NCBI RefSeq assembly: GCF_014356525.2
Contig: NC_052518.1
Location: 4,878,162 to 4,942,161 of the forward strand
Origin: Nilaparvata lugens
Taxonomy: Eukaryota; Arthropoda; Insecta; Hemiptera; Delphacidae
DNA length: 64,000 nt
Direction of reading: 5' to 3'
Made by a program: the position numbers and the translations under genes. Of the stretch, positions 26,401-40,653 are shown piece by piece. Positions within the stretch are counted from its first letter, which is position 1, and every line of letters begins with the position of its first letter. Below the pieces are notes generated by a model, which worked only from the letters and a program-made list of their open reading frames with translations, ran no database searches and was not told the origin of the DNA.

Positions 26401-29400
26401 TATAGTCTGGTCCACGTTATAATCGCAATATTTGATTAACATTGGTGTTGCTATCCTTGTCTATCATTCGACAAAGCAGATAGCGCTATCCTTCCCCAGC
26501 TCTGCAACTTTTCCAGATCGTTTTGTAACAATGAAGAAATATAATTAACCCTACAGAGACACACTTACTTTATGCTAACGCAGTAGACACACTGGGGTGT
26601 TGAACACCCCAATTTAATTTTGCATTTTTCTTTAAAAAATATGAAAAAACAAGTACTTAGACCATACTTCATCATTTCTTAATCATTTTTGTTCCAAGTG
26701 CATACAGAAATCAAAAGTAAAACACTGCTTATCAATATTTATACCAATTTTAGAAGTACATTATGTTCCATGTTCCGTCTAAGTGTTGGAGCTCCTAATC
26801 CGGTTTGAACGAATGGCTTGATCATTGCCAATGACAACTTCATCAAAAACTCCCGTCTCTTCATTTTATTGTTTAAAATCTCAAGTTGTAGAGAATCATA
26901 GCATTTATTCCAATCTGATCCATCATCCCATACCACATTCGTAGTGACAATACAAGTAAAATCTTTGTAATAAAAGTGTTTGATAAAAGTCCTACGTAAA
27001 AGACACTCTGGGATGTTAGACACCCCAAACGAAGAACAAGATGAGCTGGTGACCTTGTAGAATGTTATTACTGACTGGAAGTGGTGGAGAGTAGTTGACA
27101 ATACTACAAACCTAATTTAGACTGGGCAAAAACTCCCATCTCTTTGATATTGTCAACTGCAGAACAGAAAAAAAATCCCTTGAGTGTGAAACACCCTAGT
27201 GTGTTTCTTCAGGGTTAATTAACGAGATATTCAATGACCACACAACTTGTCAAAGTTATAATCTCTAAAACTTAAAATGAATGTCAAGTGAATTTTATGA
27301 TGGAAATAAAATTATTTATTTATTTATTTTTTTTTTATTCAATCTCAATTATGGAAAATATATTTTCTTGACGAATAAAATATGATCGATTATTTTAAAC
27401 AAAAGTGGACAGTTAATATTACATTAGATATACCGGTAACAGCTATCCTTCATAGAAGACATAGAGAATTGGCATCGCTGTTCTCCTATCTTTCTCCACT
27501 GCCATTACAACGTGGACATCACTATAGTTGTCAGTTGATAGCCATGATGATGATGGCTATAAAGATAATGAACAATGATGAAATAGAAACATTATCACAT
27601 CTCATGTTCAGTAAAGGAACAAGCACTTTTACAGCTTCAAAGCATGGTAAATTTCAAAACTGTAGGATTTTACCCACTTGTTCTTTTTCAAAAAATAACA
27701 ACAACATTAGAAAATAACTAATTTTGAAAACTTCTTCCAACTGATATCAGTTCAAAGAAAAACAATCCTATAAGACCTTTGAATTCCGTTCTGCAATGAT
27801 TATGACCAAGATAACTATGATCAAGAAGATGATGAGCATTTTAACTATAATCAATCATCATGATAATATTCATCATGATCATAATCCACATGAATATAAT
27901 CATCTTGATCACAACAATTTTGATCTCAATAATTTCTATAGGTAACAAATTAAAAGATTTTCTGTTAATTTTTATCGAAAACCCCGAAAAAAACTTGAAT
28001 TCTTGGCTCCTCTTTGATTTTTTTCCAAATCCGCCTCTAGAGGGCCAACTGAACATACCTGTCAAATTTGAACGTTTTTGGCCCAGTAGATTCTTAGCTC
28101 TGTTTATGAGTGAGTGCCATTTTGCTTTTACATAATATGGAGTCTTCTTGAAAATAATAACTTGCAAGGTAAGATTTAAGCAAGGTGACAATTTCAGTGG
28201 AATAAATATGTTTTATTTGAATTCTCAGATTTCATACTGAAGCCTACACTAAATAGTGGGCAGACTTTGAATTTGGGCAGTTTAAATTGCAAGGACATAC
28301 ATTCAAAGACAAAAAGTATTAATGGAATAAATCTGGAGCAATTAGTCATGAAGAATCATAATAAGACAATCCATGGAGGAAAATATTTCCAAGCAGTCGA
28401 AGTCGATCAATTACAAAACCTTGGAGCAAAGGTACAGTATTTAATTGCATTAAACACATCTATTTTTCTTTTAATAACGAATGTGAAAAACAAGCTGTAA
28501 AATTTCTTTGTCTGTACCTAGACAGTAAATTGACATGGAAGGAACAAGTGAATATGTTATGTAAAAAATTATCTAGGTTAGTATATCTTATTAGAAAGCT
28601 CAAATACTGTGTAAGCTAGGTTTTGACAACCTATTTTGGCCTTTTTCATTCCCTAAACATATGGAGTTATACTTTGGGGCAATTGTAGCACTGCCACAAA
28701 GATACTTATTCTTCAAAAACGAGTGATTAGAATAATCGATGGCCTGCAACAAAGAGAATCTTGCAGAGAAAGTTTTGTTAAATATCAAATAATGACAGTG
28801 CCAACTTTATACATTCATCATGATTTGGTTCAAGTAAAAAGTAATATACACAAGTTTAACAGCATAGGGCACAAGAAGAAGGTTTGATCTTCCTATTCCT
28901 CAAATAAGATTGTCAGAGACACGTAAGAGTCATTACTATCGGAGATACATGATATTCAATAAACTTCCACTATGGGTTCGTAATTTTGAATTCTAGTATC
29001 AAGATAATAATAAGATATATTGAGATTATCAAGATTATACTGAATATTTTGTATCTTTTAGCTGATACTTCGTAGCACTGTAGAATCGGATTTACTAGAC
29101 ACTGTAGACTTGATCAAAATTCCACACAATTGATGTGAACGCACTGTCATTAAGAAGTAATCATTGATCATTGGTCATTGGACAGAGCGTTTTCTGATGA
29201 AGCATTCAAATAGGGATACTCAATCAATCATATTATATAAAATAACTAGTACACTTGAAATATTTCTTGTAAATTATACACGACTATTTTCGAAATGTGT
29301 TTTAAAATAAATGAATCGGTCTGAAGAGAAAGGGAACATGTCAAAAATCAGAATTTTTCAGGGGAGAGAAAAAACTGAATACATAAAAAAGTATTGATAA

Positions 29401-32400
29401 TTCAAGATTGTTTTTTGTCATTAGGGTGCAAACTCTTTTAAGACAACAATTTTAATCCAGTATAAGCACTTATATCAGATTCATCCCTAAAAATGGAGTT
29501 TTTTGTTAACTTCCTTTTACTCATGATGATATTATAAATTATCACTCTTAAACTTTTACAATAAACACTTCAACCGAAAGCAATCTAACCTCAAAGCAAC
29601 GCATTAATCAAAGGTAACCTAACAATAGCATAAAAATCACAACTGACAAACAGCTTATTTTCGAATGTTCGGCGTTGAAAGGAAACATGTGTGTCATGAC
29701 TAGTTCCCTCTCACTCCAGTACAGCAGAAATACTATATCTGTTTCTCGTATAAAGAGAATGCTGACATGTTCCCTTTCAACTCCAATCGATGTATCCCAC
29801 AGTAAACAACTCATTTCAACCATAAAAAAATGAAAATTTTTTACATGTTCCCTTTTTCCTTAGACCGATTCAAATGTTTTCTGACTGAGACCATTACAAA
29901 ATATTGTAAATACTTTTTGAATTTTGGGAAATGTATTATTCAAATTCGAATAATACTATTAGAAACTATAATACTATAATAATCACTCGGATAATATTAT
30001 TATTTTCAAATTTCTCCTTTTTTATCAATTTTTCTCTGTTACAGACCAATAATCAATCCCATTCTCAGAAGAATGAAAATGAAGATTTATCCCGTGGCTC
30101 AGAAGCTTTCAAGCTGAAAGCCAATACAATCATCGATAATCTGATAGTTGAACATATAAACGGGATAAATGTTGATGAATTGATTGATAACATTGTCCTC
30201 AATAACACTGAGGCGACTATTGACACTGCATTGATTTTCGCGAATGACATGAAAGTTGATCTTCTAAGAGGAAACCTAATTATTTCTCAGTCAACAAATT
30301 CCGCAATAAGACCCTATCCCATTCTGAGCAAAAGGCAATTTAGCTCCGAGAATGAGGAAGGAGAAAATTCTGAAGAGGACTGTGTAATTGGACAAGGTAA
30401 GGCGACCGCAATATTGCGTGCTTTTCTACAGAGAGTACAGTACACCTGTGTCGAGTGTCTGCTGAAATAGATTTTACCCGACGAGTCCCATAATTATCTA
30501 TCCACAATTCCTTCTTCAATTCGTCTTCTATTTCTTACTTTCCTGTGACATAGATTGCTTGCTTTCAATCAGTGTTGGTCTTTCATCTTCAATCTCCATT
30601 CATTTGTGAAACCGATGAAAATTTCATTTGATACTCGTATCATTCATCATGAGTTAAAAGGCAGCAAAACATGATCAATTACAGAACTGATTGTACTCAT
30701 TTTACACTAGATTTTACTTCTTCGCTCACTCACTCTCTAAATCACATCAAATATTATCCAATAACGAATAGAAAAGAATTTTATTGTCCTTAACACACAA
30801 TTACATCGAATAATATAAACACTTTACATCTTATCCAATGAAAGTAACATGCAGTATTATTCTATGGTTGACAAAAATTCATTAGACATGGCCGAGTTGG
30901 TAAATAAAGATAATAGTTTTCCGTTTCTAATCACGATGAAAAAGTTTAATAGATTTCAGCAATAATTGTCATTGATTCCGGTACTCTATACAAAAATAGT
31001 TATAAGCCTTCTATTATCATGAACAACTATAATTGAAAACAAAGTTTATTCTCATTTACAAGATAAGATTTAGGTGACCATCAATAAATGCAATATATTA
31101 CCGACAAGCCTAGGTAAAGAATATAAACAAACTATTTTACAGTTTAAAAATTGTATTATTGAGTAAGGAAATTTCTATATGTTGCCGCTGATCTTAAATA
31201 CCCCTGCAACCGCACCCATCGCAGTCTTCCCCGTCTCCCAGTGGTGCTGGAACCAATTTTTCCTTTGCTCTCCCAATACTTTACAGCGGCCTAGGAAATT
31301 ATAAATATCTTCCCTTCCCCCACTATTAAAAATTCTCCAATGATAGTATATTATCCAATATACAATATCCAATATACATATCCAATTTTATAATAAAACT
31401 GCTCATATTTATAGCAAGCTGGGAACGAGTTTAGATCAAATTGATAATGATTTTCTGTTTTTTTAATACCTAATAATAAGTCTACTTATCCTATTATAAT
31501 GAAACATTATCCCTAGGAAACTGTCATATGGGAATCAGTTTCAAGCGAAATACTTGACGAAAAATGAGTGGAAAGTTAAAACTATTTGATATATTAAGTA
31601 TTGAGTATAAGTATTTGATAAAATTAGAGAAAGTCATATTATTTCTCATCCCCAGAAAAATCTCACTTTGAAAAAGTCAGTTTTGACGATCACTTCAGGT
31701 AGAAAACTTATGTTTTCTTAGGTAGATAACTTTAGTCAAGGAGGACACTACTTCTTTGTGTTATTTAATGTTGACGGAAAATTTATTACACAAACCTCTT
31801 TCTTTACAGAATTTCAAGATGATTCTGAAGACACTGGTACAAAATCAAGATCCATATTCCAACCAAAATTTCCTCGGTACAATTTTGGCAGAGATATACA
31901 TGTCAAAGGAAACATCAAGGTAGGCTCTTCAACTTCAGGTTCAAATTTGAATTTATTTCTCAGGAGGAGTACTTTATTTATGTAGATTACAATATATACT
32001 GGCTTATACACTTATATACAATAGCTCACAATACAGCAAAATTTCATAGATGAATTTACATAATATTATAGACTAAGAAAATAATTATTGAACTGTATAT
32101 GATATGTAAAAGCAATTTGTAGTATAATAACTATGGATAATTATATTGTTATGCATGTACATAAATTGGCGGAGCTTTGTACATATCAATGTCCATTCTT
32201 CGGAAAGAACATTATTTCATAAAAGCATAAATTTGCTTAAAAGCATAAAATGTTAATTAAATTTTTGAGGAGCAGAGAGTTATAGAATGTAATTACATTC
32301 TACTGGAATGTAGAATTACATACATTTTCCAATTACATATAATTAGAATGTGATTACATTTTATACTATCTGGATCCGGAGACATATTTTAATAGTTCAC

Positions 32401-35400
32401 ATAGACATGTTTTCCTAGTTCACATAGACGTATTTCACATAGTCTTAGAGGAATATGACTGATTTTATTAAGATGATACTCGCGATGATCTATAGAAATT
32501 TCAAATTTGAAAATCGTTAATTGTCTACTTTATCATTGCATTTTATAATAGTGTAACAACCTACGATAGAGAAAATATAGCAGAAGAAAATAACCCACGG
32601 TATAGGTTTAAGTTACAATTTTCACTGTTTACCATAGTAGAGTATTTGTATTCTCACAACAAGGGTATATATAAATGTACTGTAACTGTACTGTATTTGT
32701 AAATTGTGAGAATGAATTGATTTGATTTAGATACTCCTAGTAGAGTTGTTTTTGGTGAAGCTATGTGACGCTAGTATTCTCTCATACTGTACCGTGCTTA
32801 CAATGTCACCCCAACCAAACAATAATAATAGACAGTAGTTGACATTAATCGATTTCAGTTGAACAAAAAAATCAGCTTGAAATTTGGGACATAAACAACA
32901 TGGGATATCTATTTATGCTATCTTTTCTCTATGAGCTTACTGAGACTCTTCCAAATAGTATTCCATTTCGACCAATATTCTTCCAATAACTGTTGAAGTT
33001 TGAACTGTTTAATCCGTAGTCTCTGTTGAAGTTTAAACTTTTTAATCTGTAGTTTCTGTTAAAGTTTAAACTGTTTGATCTGTAGTTTATGTTGAAGTTT
33101 GAAATCTGTTGAAGCGACAACATTCAAGTCTTGAATACCCTTTAAACTTCTACAGCATTGAAATCATTGTTACCACAAAGCGGTTTCAACAGTACTTGAG
33201 GATATGATTTGGAAGTAATGTAATAGCTGGATTTGTTCTCTCAGAAGAATTGAATCTTCATGGGAAATAGAATTAGATTATTTAGAAAGTTTTCTAATCC
33301 AAGTTTCTTAAGCTCCGATCAAATAACTTGGAATAACTGGAATTATTGAATGAAAAAGACTAAGAAATTGTCAAAAAACCACTGATTTATTGATAATTAG
33401 AAAGACCGGTTTCGGTTATTACACCATTGAAACCACCATTTATTACCCACCGAAACCGGTCTTTCTAATTATCAATAAATCAGTGGTTTTTTGACAATTT
33501 CTTAGTCTTTTTCATTCAATATGAATAATTACCACAATATCAACTTCTCAACTACACAAAAAGTAAACTGGAATTGTAAATATGGTGTGGTCGGGGACAG
33601 AAATCTTTTTATTTCTAGAGGATATTGAAAATATAATAGAGCATAGAGCATTAGTAGAGAAAAGAGAGAAGATCAGATTACAGTTCTAAAGTTATGTATG
33701 TTACAATATACAGAGTGAGTCATATGTATGGGAGCCCTTCAATAAATTGGAAACTGTTGTAGATATACTGTAACTCTCAGGATACGTTACTGGTCAAATA
33801 CTCTACCTTTTGACGTACAAATGATCTTCAACCCCCCCTCATAAGGGGGTGACTTGGGGGTTGTAACTCGAATATTTTAAATGTAAAAATCCATTTTGTG
33901 GTACATCATTTTAAAGTATTTTTTGAAACAAGAAAGATGACATTGACAAAAATGTTCTATGATACTTGTATCCAAAATGGTGGCTGATTGAAGTTTAAGT
34001 TTTTAAAGAAATTAGGGGTTGTAACTCAAATATTTTGAACATAAATACCCATTGTGTGATACATCATTTTTATGGCCTTCTCAAAACTAGAAATATGACA
34101 TGAATAAAAATGTTCTATGATAATTTTATCCAAAATGACGGCTGATTGAACTTTATCAATTATTTATTTAAAAACTAAAACTTCAACCAGCCGCCATTTC
34201 GGATAAAAGTATCATAGAACATTTTTATTGATGTCATCTTTCTAGTTTTGAGAAGGCCTTAAAAATGATGTATCACATAATAGGTGTTTATGTTCAAAAT
34301 ATTTGAGTTACAACCCCTAATTTCTTCAAAAACTAAAACTTCAATTAGCCGCCATTTTGGATACAAGTATCATAAAACATTTTTATTGATGTCATCTTTC
34401 TAGTTTTGAGAAGGCCTTAAAAATTATGTACCACACAATGGGTGTTTATGTTCAAAATATTCGAGTTACAACCCCTAATTTCTTTAAAAACTAAAACTTC
34501 AATCAGCCGCCATTACGGTTACAAGTGTCATAGAACATTTTTGTCGATGTCATCTTTCTTGTTTCAAAAAGGACTTTAAAATGATGTACCACAAAATGGG
34601 TGTTTACATTTAAAATATTCGAGTAACAACCCCAAGTCACCCCCTTATGAGGGGTTGGAGATCAGTTGTACGTCAAAAGGTATTTGACCAGTAACGTATC
34701 CTTAGAGTTACAGTATTATATCTACAACAGTTTCCAATTTATTGAAGGGCTCCAATTAATATACATATACTCACTCAATAAATACATATGACTCACTCTG
34801 TATATTGTAACATACACTATAGAACTGTAATCTGATCTTCTCTCTTTTCTCTACTAATGCTCTATGCTCTATTATATTTTCAATATCCTCTAGAAATAAA
34901 AAGATTTTTGTCGATGTTATCTTCCTTGTTTCAAAAAGGCCTTTAAAATGATGTACCACAAAATGGGTGTTTACATTTAAAATATTCGAGTAACAACCCC
35001 AAGTCACCCCCTTATGAGGGGTTGAAATTCAGTTGTACGTCAAAAGGTATTTGACCAAAAACTTATCCTGTAAGTTACAGTATTATATCTACCACAGTCT
35101 CCAATTTATTGAAGGGTTCCCATACATATATGACTCACTCTGTATACTGGCTTACACACTAATCTATATTGTAATAAAGGAAATGAATGAGAATAAATTT
35201 TGAAAGGTTTGAGATATCGATGTGCGGTTTTCACCATATCTTTTCTCTGGAAATCCTGTATAGGAATCATGTATCATATGACCACCTTTCAATTAAAACA
35301 TATTGAATGCGTCAAACATAATTTTCCTACACTACTTTACACCTGTATAATCCAGTTCTTTAATACAATAAAAATTTTTAATTCCGACCATATGATTTGG

Positions 35401-38400
35401 TGATTTTTTTATAAAATCGTATGTACTATTAATGAAGTTTGAACATTAATTCTGAAAAATCTAGAAGGAAAAATGAAATTTGGGCTTCCAGGTGCACGAG
35501 ATTGATATTTTTAGAATCTATGTTCAAAATTAGGAGATCTAAATCATTCCCGTTTTTCCGGTATGCAATCCACAAGTTGACATGTTTTGATGCGAACAAA
35601 CGAACAAACGAACAAACGAACACACGAACAAACACAACCCTACTCTCTCTTATTATATAGATTAATTTTATCAAGTATTTGAATGAGTAATTATGTTTAT
35701 TTTAATATATTTTCAATGATATGTCATATTATAAAGAGTTTGTAATATGTTTTGAATATTCTAATTGGCAATTAATAGATAAATAAATATAACTTTCCTT
35801 TTATTTCTGGTTATATTGATTGTCAACATATATATTGATATTACTTACATATTAAGTTATTGTCAACCAATTTTTCTTTTACCTATTACAATTACTCATT
35901 TTTACAATTTCTTATTACTTAAACTTATCTATATTACTTTCATCTCTAATTATTGCCTACAGATTTATTGTGAACCAATTTAAATCGTTTTTCAATCCGT
36001 GTTATTTTCTACAGGCTGATGAATTCATATGTAAGAGCTGTAAAGTGGTTATACAAAATCAATCTTTCCCAATTGGTGATGTCGAGAGAATATTCTGGAC
36101 TTACAACACGAAACAGGTCAGTGCATGATATCATAATACATTCATATAATTAACACGGCTTAATTGGGATAGCTGGATCCCTTTAACAATGACCACTAAT
36201 TCACATGACATTTGCACCTGTAAAACAATCCATCAAACAGTCTCTAGTCAATAATTAATCGTCACATGAGATGATGATAATTCCTGCGCAACATCATTAC
36301 TTGTTAATGAGGGACTTGTGAGAGTTGTATTACATTCAAGCACCTAGGTGGCTAACTAGCTAAAGTAGATTGGTGGTAAACTGGCTATCCTAGACCATAC
36401 AGGGAATTAATTAGTGTTCATTCATTAAGAAGCTTGCAAATCATATGAAGCCCTTGAGAGAATCAAATATTATTGTAATCAAAGCTTGGTTGTGGAGAAT
36501 AATTATTCAAGGGTTTAATAGGAGCATGAGACTTGATACTCAACTAAGTAAACAGTTATTTATTTTAAATGATATTTTTCCTATGTACGATTCTTGGATT
36601 AATTAGTGTTAATTTAATTGGATATGAAACTTTCACACCATTTAAAGCCCTTGAGAGAATCAAATAGAACAATCAAATCTTGTGGAATATAATCGACCGA
36701 ACGAAGTGAGGTTTAAGATTCAAGTCAATGGTTTGGCATTTCTCTTAATGTTTAAGGCCCGGTTGCACAACAGCCGGTTAAATTTTAACCGTGATTAATT
36801 TTATGAGAACCAATCAGAGAAGGCGTTTTTGAAAAGACGGCTTCTCTGATTGGTTCTCGTGGAATTAATCACGGTTAAAATTTAACCGGCTGTTGTGCAA
36901 CCGGCACTAGATGTTTATATGTTTATATATTTATATGTTGCGCATTTACGGCAAAACGCGGTAATAGATTTCCATGAAATTTGACAGGTATGTTCCTTTT
37001 TTAATTAAATATACTAGGTTTTTGGAAATTTTGCATTTCAAGGATAATATAAAAGGAAAAAGGAGCCTCCTTCATACGCCAATATTAGAGTAAAAATCAG
37101 ACTATATAATTATTCATTAATCAGCTGACAAGTGATTACACTGATGTGTGGAGAAGCCAGTCTATTACTGTATTTGTATAAGGTCTATAGTTTCAAAGAC
37201 ATTGAAGAGTTATGCATCTTTAAGCTGGGTTTACATCAAAGTTATTAACAAAATGGTTATAACTTAATCCTTACAGATTCTATTAGATTGAACGGAATTT
37301 GAAAAACACATATGTTCATCATGTGTATGATAAATAATGTTCAATCTAATGTAATCTAAAAGGATTGAGTTATGAACATTTTTTAAATAAATTTGGTCTA
37401 ATCGCAGCTTTAAGGTCTTTGGTTTCAATATTTTGTTTTGCAGTCATTGTTATGCGTGCCCATCAGTATCAATATTCTCACATTCGAAAAATTTTTCACA
37501 TTCTAATTTAACAGGTGATTAAAAATAAACAAAAAATGAACTAAATAATGCTAGAGAAATTATATTATTTTTGATTCTAAAAAATTAATTTTCATCAGAT
37601 AGAAAGATCATCACGGAACTGGATGAATTATATCATATGGAATACAAATTCAAACGTGAACTGAGTTTGTTAACATTTAAAACAGTTGACATATGGTACT
37701 TGTGGATGAGAATACTGCGTGAGGTCTACTGTTCACAGAACTAATAGTTATTCAAGGTTTTATTCAGAGCATGACACTTGATACTCAACTAAGTGAACAT
37801 TTTAATTAAACATCATAGATCTTTGAAAAAATGGTCAAAAATTAAAATCGCTCAACTCTCAGGAATGAAAGTACTTAACGAGAGGAACAATAAGATGTCA
37901 TCACATTCACGAAATTCCCTCCTATTCTTGAGTTATAAGCATTTGAAGATGAGTGATTTTTCTGATCTGAGAATGGAGGTAAGATTTCATGTTTCAGTGG
38001 ATAACTCACCCTGTATTGTAGCATGCTATATAGTAAGGTACACGTTATAATGGCAGTGGAGAAATATAGAACAGCATTGCCGATTCTCTGCCTTGCCACT
38101 GCCATCTATAGAAGATAGCTGGTACCGATATATCTAACTAAATATTAACTTTTCATTCTCGTTTGAAAAATCTGGTGTGGTACACTCCCACAACTTTCCT
38201 TGCTCATTGATCTATAAGCCTCATTAACGAGGATAATTTAGGGAATAACATTATGCCGATTGGCGGCTAAATAATTGAAACTACGATTATACTATTGTGA
38301 TTGTGTTCAGCGTACATTTTCCTTTTTTTAATTATTTAATTTGAGGATTTTTTAAAAGTTGTCAAAACAACCGTTCTACAAATAAAATATTGACATGTGT

Positions 38401-40403
38401 TCTTTTGAATAAACTGCTCTACCTACCTACCTCACGCACGAAAAGGAGGTTACAATAGTTATTTGTGCAACTAGTGCGCAAAGTGACAGTTTGCTGCACC
38501 GAAAGAAATAACGTTTACGCCCGAGCCGTAGGCGAGGGCGGAATGGTTTCTTGAGTGCAGCAGAGGAACTTTGCGCACGTATTTCACATTAAGTTTTTCC
38601 TACAGTTACCATTGAATATGAAAAGTGGGTAATTATGGGTAAAATTGCCTGAAATGCATCAAATGTTTTTCTGTGTAATTTTATTATTGATAAAAACCTT
38701 AATCCTAAAATCCTAAAGTCCTCGTTGTCCTTGGTTATAATATATAATGAATAATAATTAGCGCGTTGTGCTTGGTTGCACCTCTGCTCACTATAGCAGC
38801 CACAGCAGTCACTGTTACCAACTTCATTTTGATTTTGCTGCACTGTTGCTCCATATAACCTACTAAGTATTTTGCGTTGCCATGTTGCAAATCTGGAGTG
38901 CAGAATAGTATATTTCGCACCTAGGGCCGAAAATGAGACTTTTCTGGCTCGAAATTGGTTTTCAAGTCCGAGGCCGTAGGCCGAGGACTAGAAAAGATTG
39001 AGAGCCGGAAAAACATTTTTGCCCATGGTGAGAACGTTATTTTTCGCCACACAGAAAAATAAACAATATATATATGAAAATAATTTATTGTCTATTATAA
39101 GCACTTCCGAAAGCAAAAGTGGAAGGTCATAGCTCTAGCAAATCTGAGGTAATCTGAATATCAGGAAATTGTCCAAGTATTTTTATTTTTTATTCTGATT
39201 TGTCTAAATAACCTAAAAGATTATGTTCAATTATGTAAGAGGTTGGGTTTAAACTTTTTATTCTTCCAAATGACAATAAGATGATATTGTTATAAATGTT
39301 TCAATTATTGAATGATAAACACAAATAATGAAAAGTTTTTGATCAGCTGTTTTAGCGCACTTGAAATTTGGCCAATCTGAATGTCAATGGAAGTTTAGGT
39401 TAGAAGTTCTATCCTACTCTGAAAATCGAATTATTTGAATAGTTTATAATAATATATATCTTATCTGTATTTTATTCATCCAAATAGAATGATAGTATAT
39501 TATTGCAGAATACTTTATTGAATTCTAGAAGCATAAAATGATTCCGTTTATCCACTATGTTCCGTGATAAACACAGTACTAGGAGGTTTGAGGTTAGATT
39601 CTATTATACTCTGAAAATTGAATTTGAATAGTTTATAATATCTCATTTGTATTTCATTCATCCAAATAAAATGATAGTATCTTATTGCAAAATACTTTAT
39701 TCAATTCTAGAAGCAATTATTCCGTTTCATAAACTATTTTGTAAACACGTTCACATCAAATCAGAATCAGCTGACTTCAAGGTTATTTTACAGCCCTAGG
39801 GCCGTAAAAATTTTACCGGCCTGGCCAGAAAACAATCACTTTCAGCCTCCATATGACGCACGTAAACCAGCTCATTACATCCAAGTGGGGCGAAAAAATT
39901 TTTCCCGCACTAGAGCGGAAAAGTGATTCTTTGCGTTCTGTAATCAGTGCAGCAATGGCCACTTTTCAACGTAACTGTAGGAAAAGTAAATTTCTCAAGG
40001 AGGAGTCTCATGCCAGTTAATAGAGCTGATATATAACTATACAGAGTATGAATTTGAAAAAAAATCGGTCAAGTCATTTTTGAGAAAATCGTGATAGAAA
40101 TTTAACAAAATTCATTCTTCTCAGGAATATTACAGAGCTCCTGCAATTTTCCCAGAAATGAGACTCATGTCAGTTGATAGGGCATATAAATAGCTATCTA
40201 GGGTATAAATTTGAAGAAAATCATTAGAGCCGTTTTCGAGAAAACCGTGAAAAATATGGTTTTTTAGCCTATCCTCCATTTTGAATTGAATTTTATTGAA
40301 ATTCTTACTGTCGGATCCTCATGGTATGAGGACCTTAATTTTAAAATTTCAAGTCAATCGGTTAATTAGGAATGGAGTTATCGTGTTCACAGACATACAC
40401 ACA

Positions 40404-40443
<40 letters not shown>

Positions 40444-40458
40444 ACACACACACACACA

Positions 40459-40489
<31 letters not shown>

Positions 40490-40505
40490 CACCACACACA
40501 CACCA

Positions 40506-40571
<66 letters not shown>

Positions 40572-40617
40572 ACACACACACACACACACCACACACACAC
40601 CACACACACACACACAC

Positions 40618-40653
<36 letters not shown>

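Noticed and set aside
33015..33123. Asn/Phe-rich small protein
   Set aside because: Encoded solely by a degenerate minisatellite.
38589..38920. Frames shared with 44380-44631
   Set aside because: Conserved because the DNA is a repeated element (family N); they carry no recognisable domain and differ in frame integrity.
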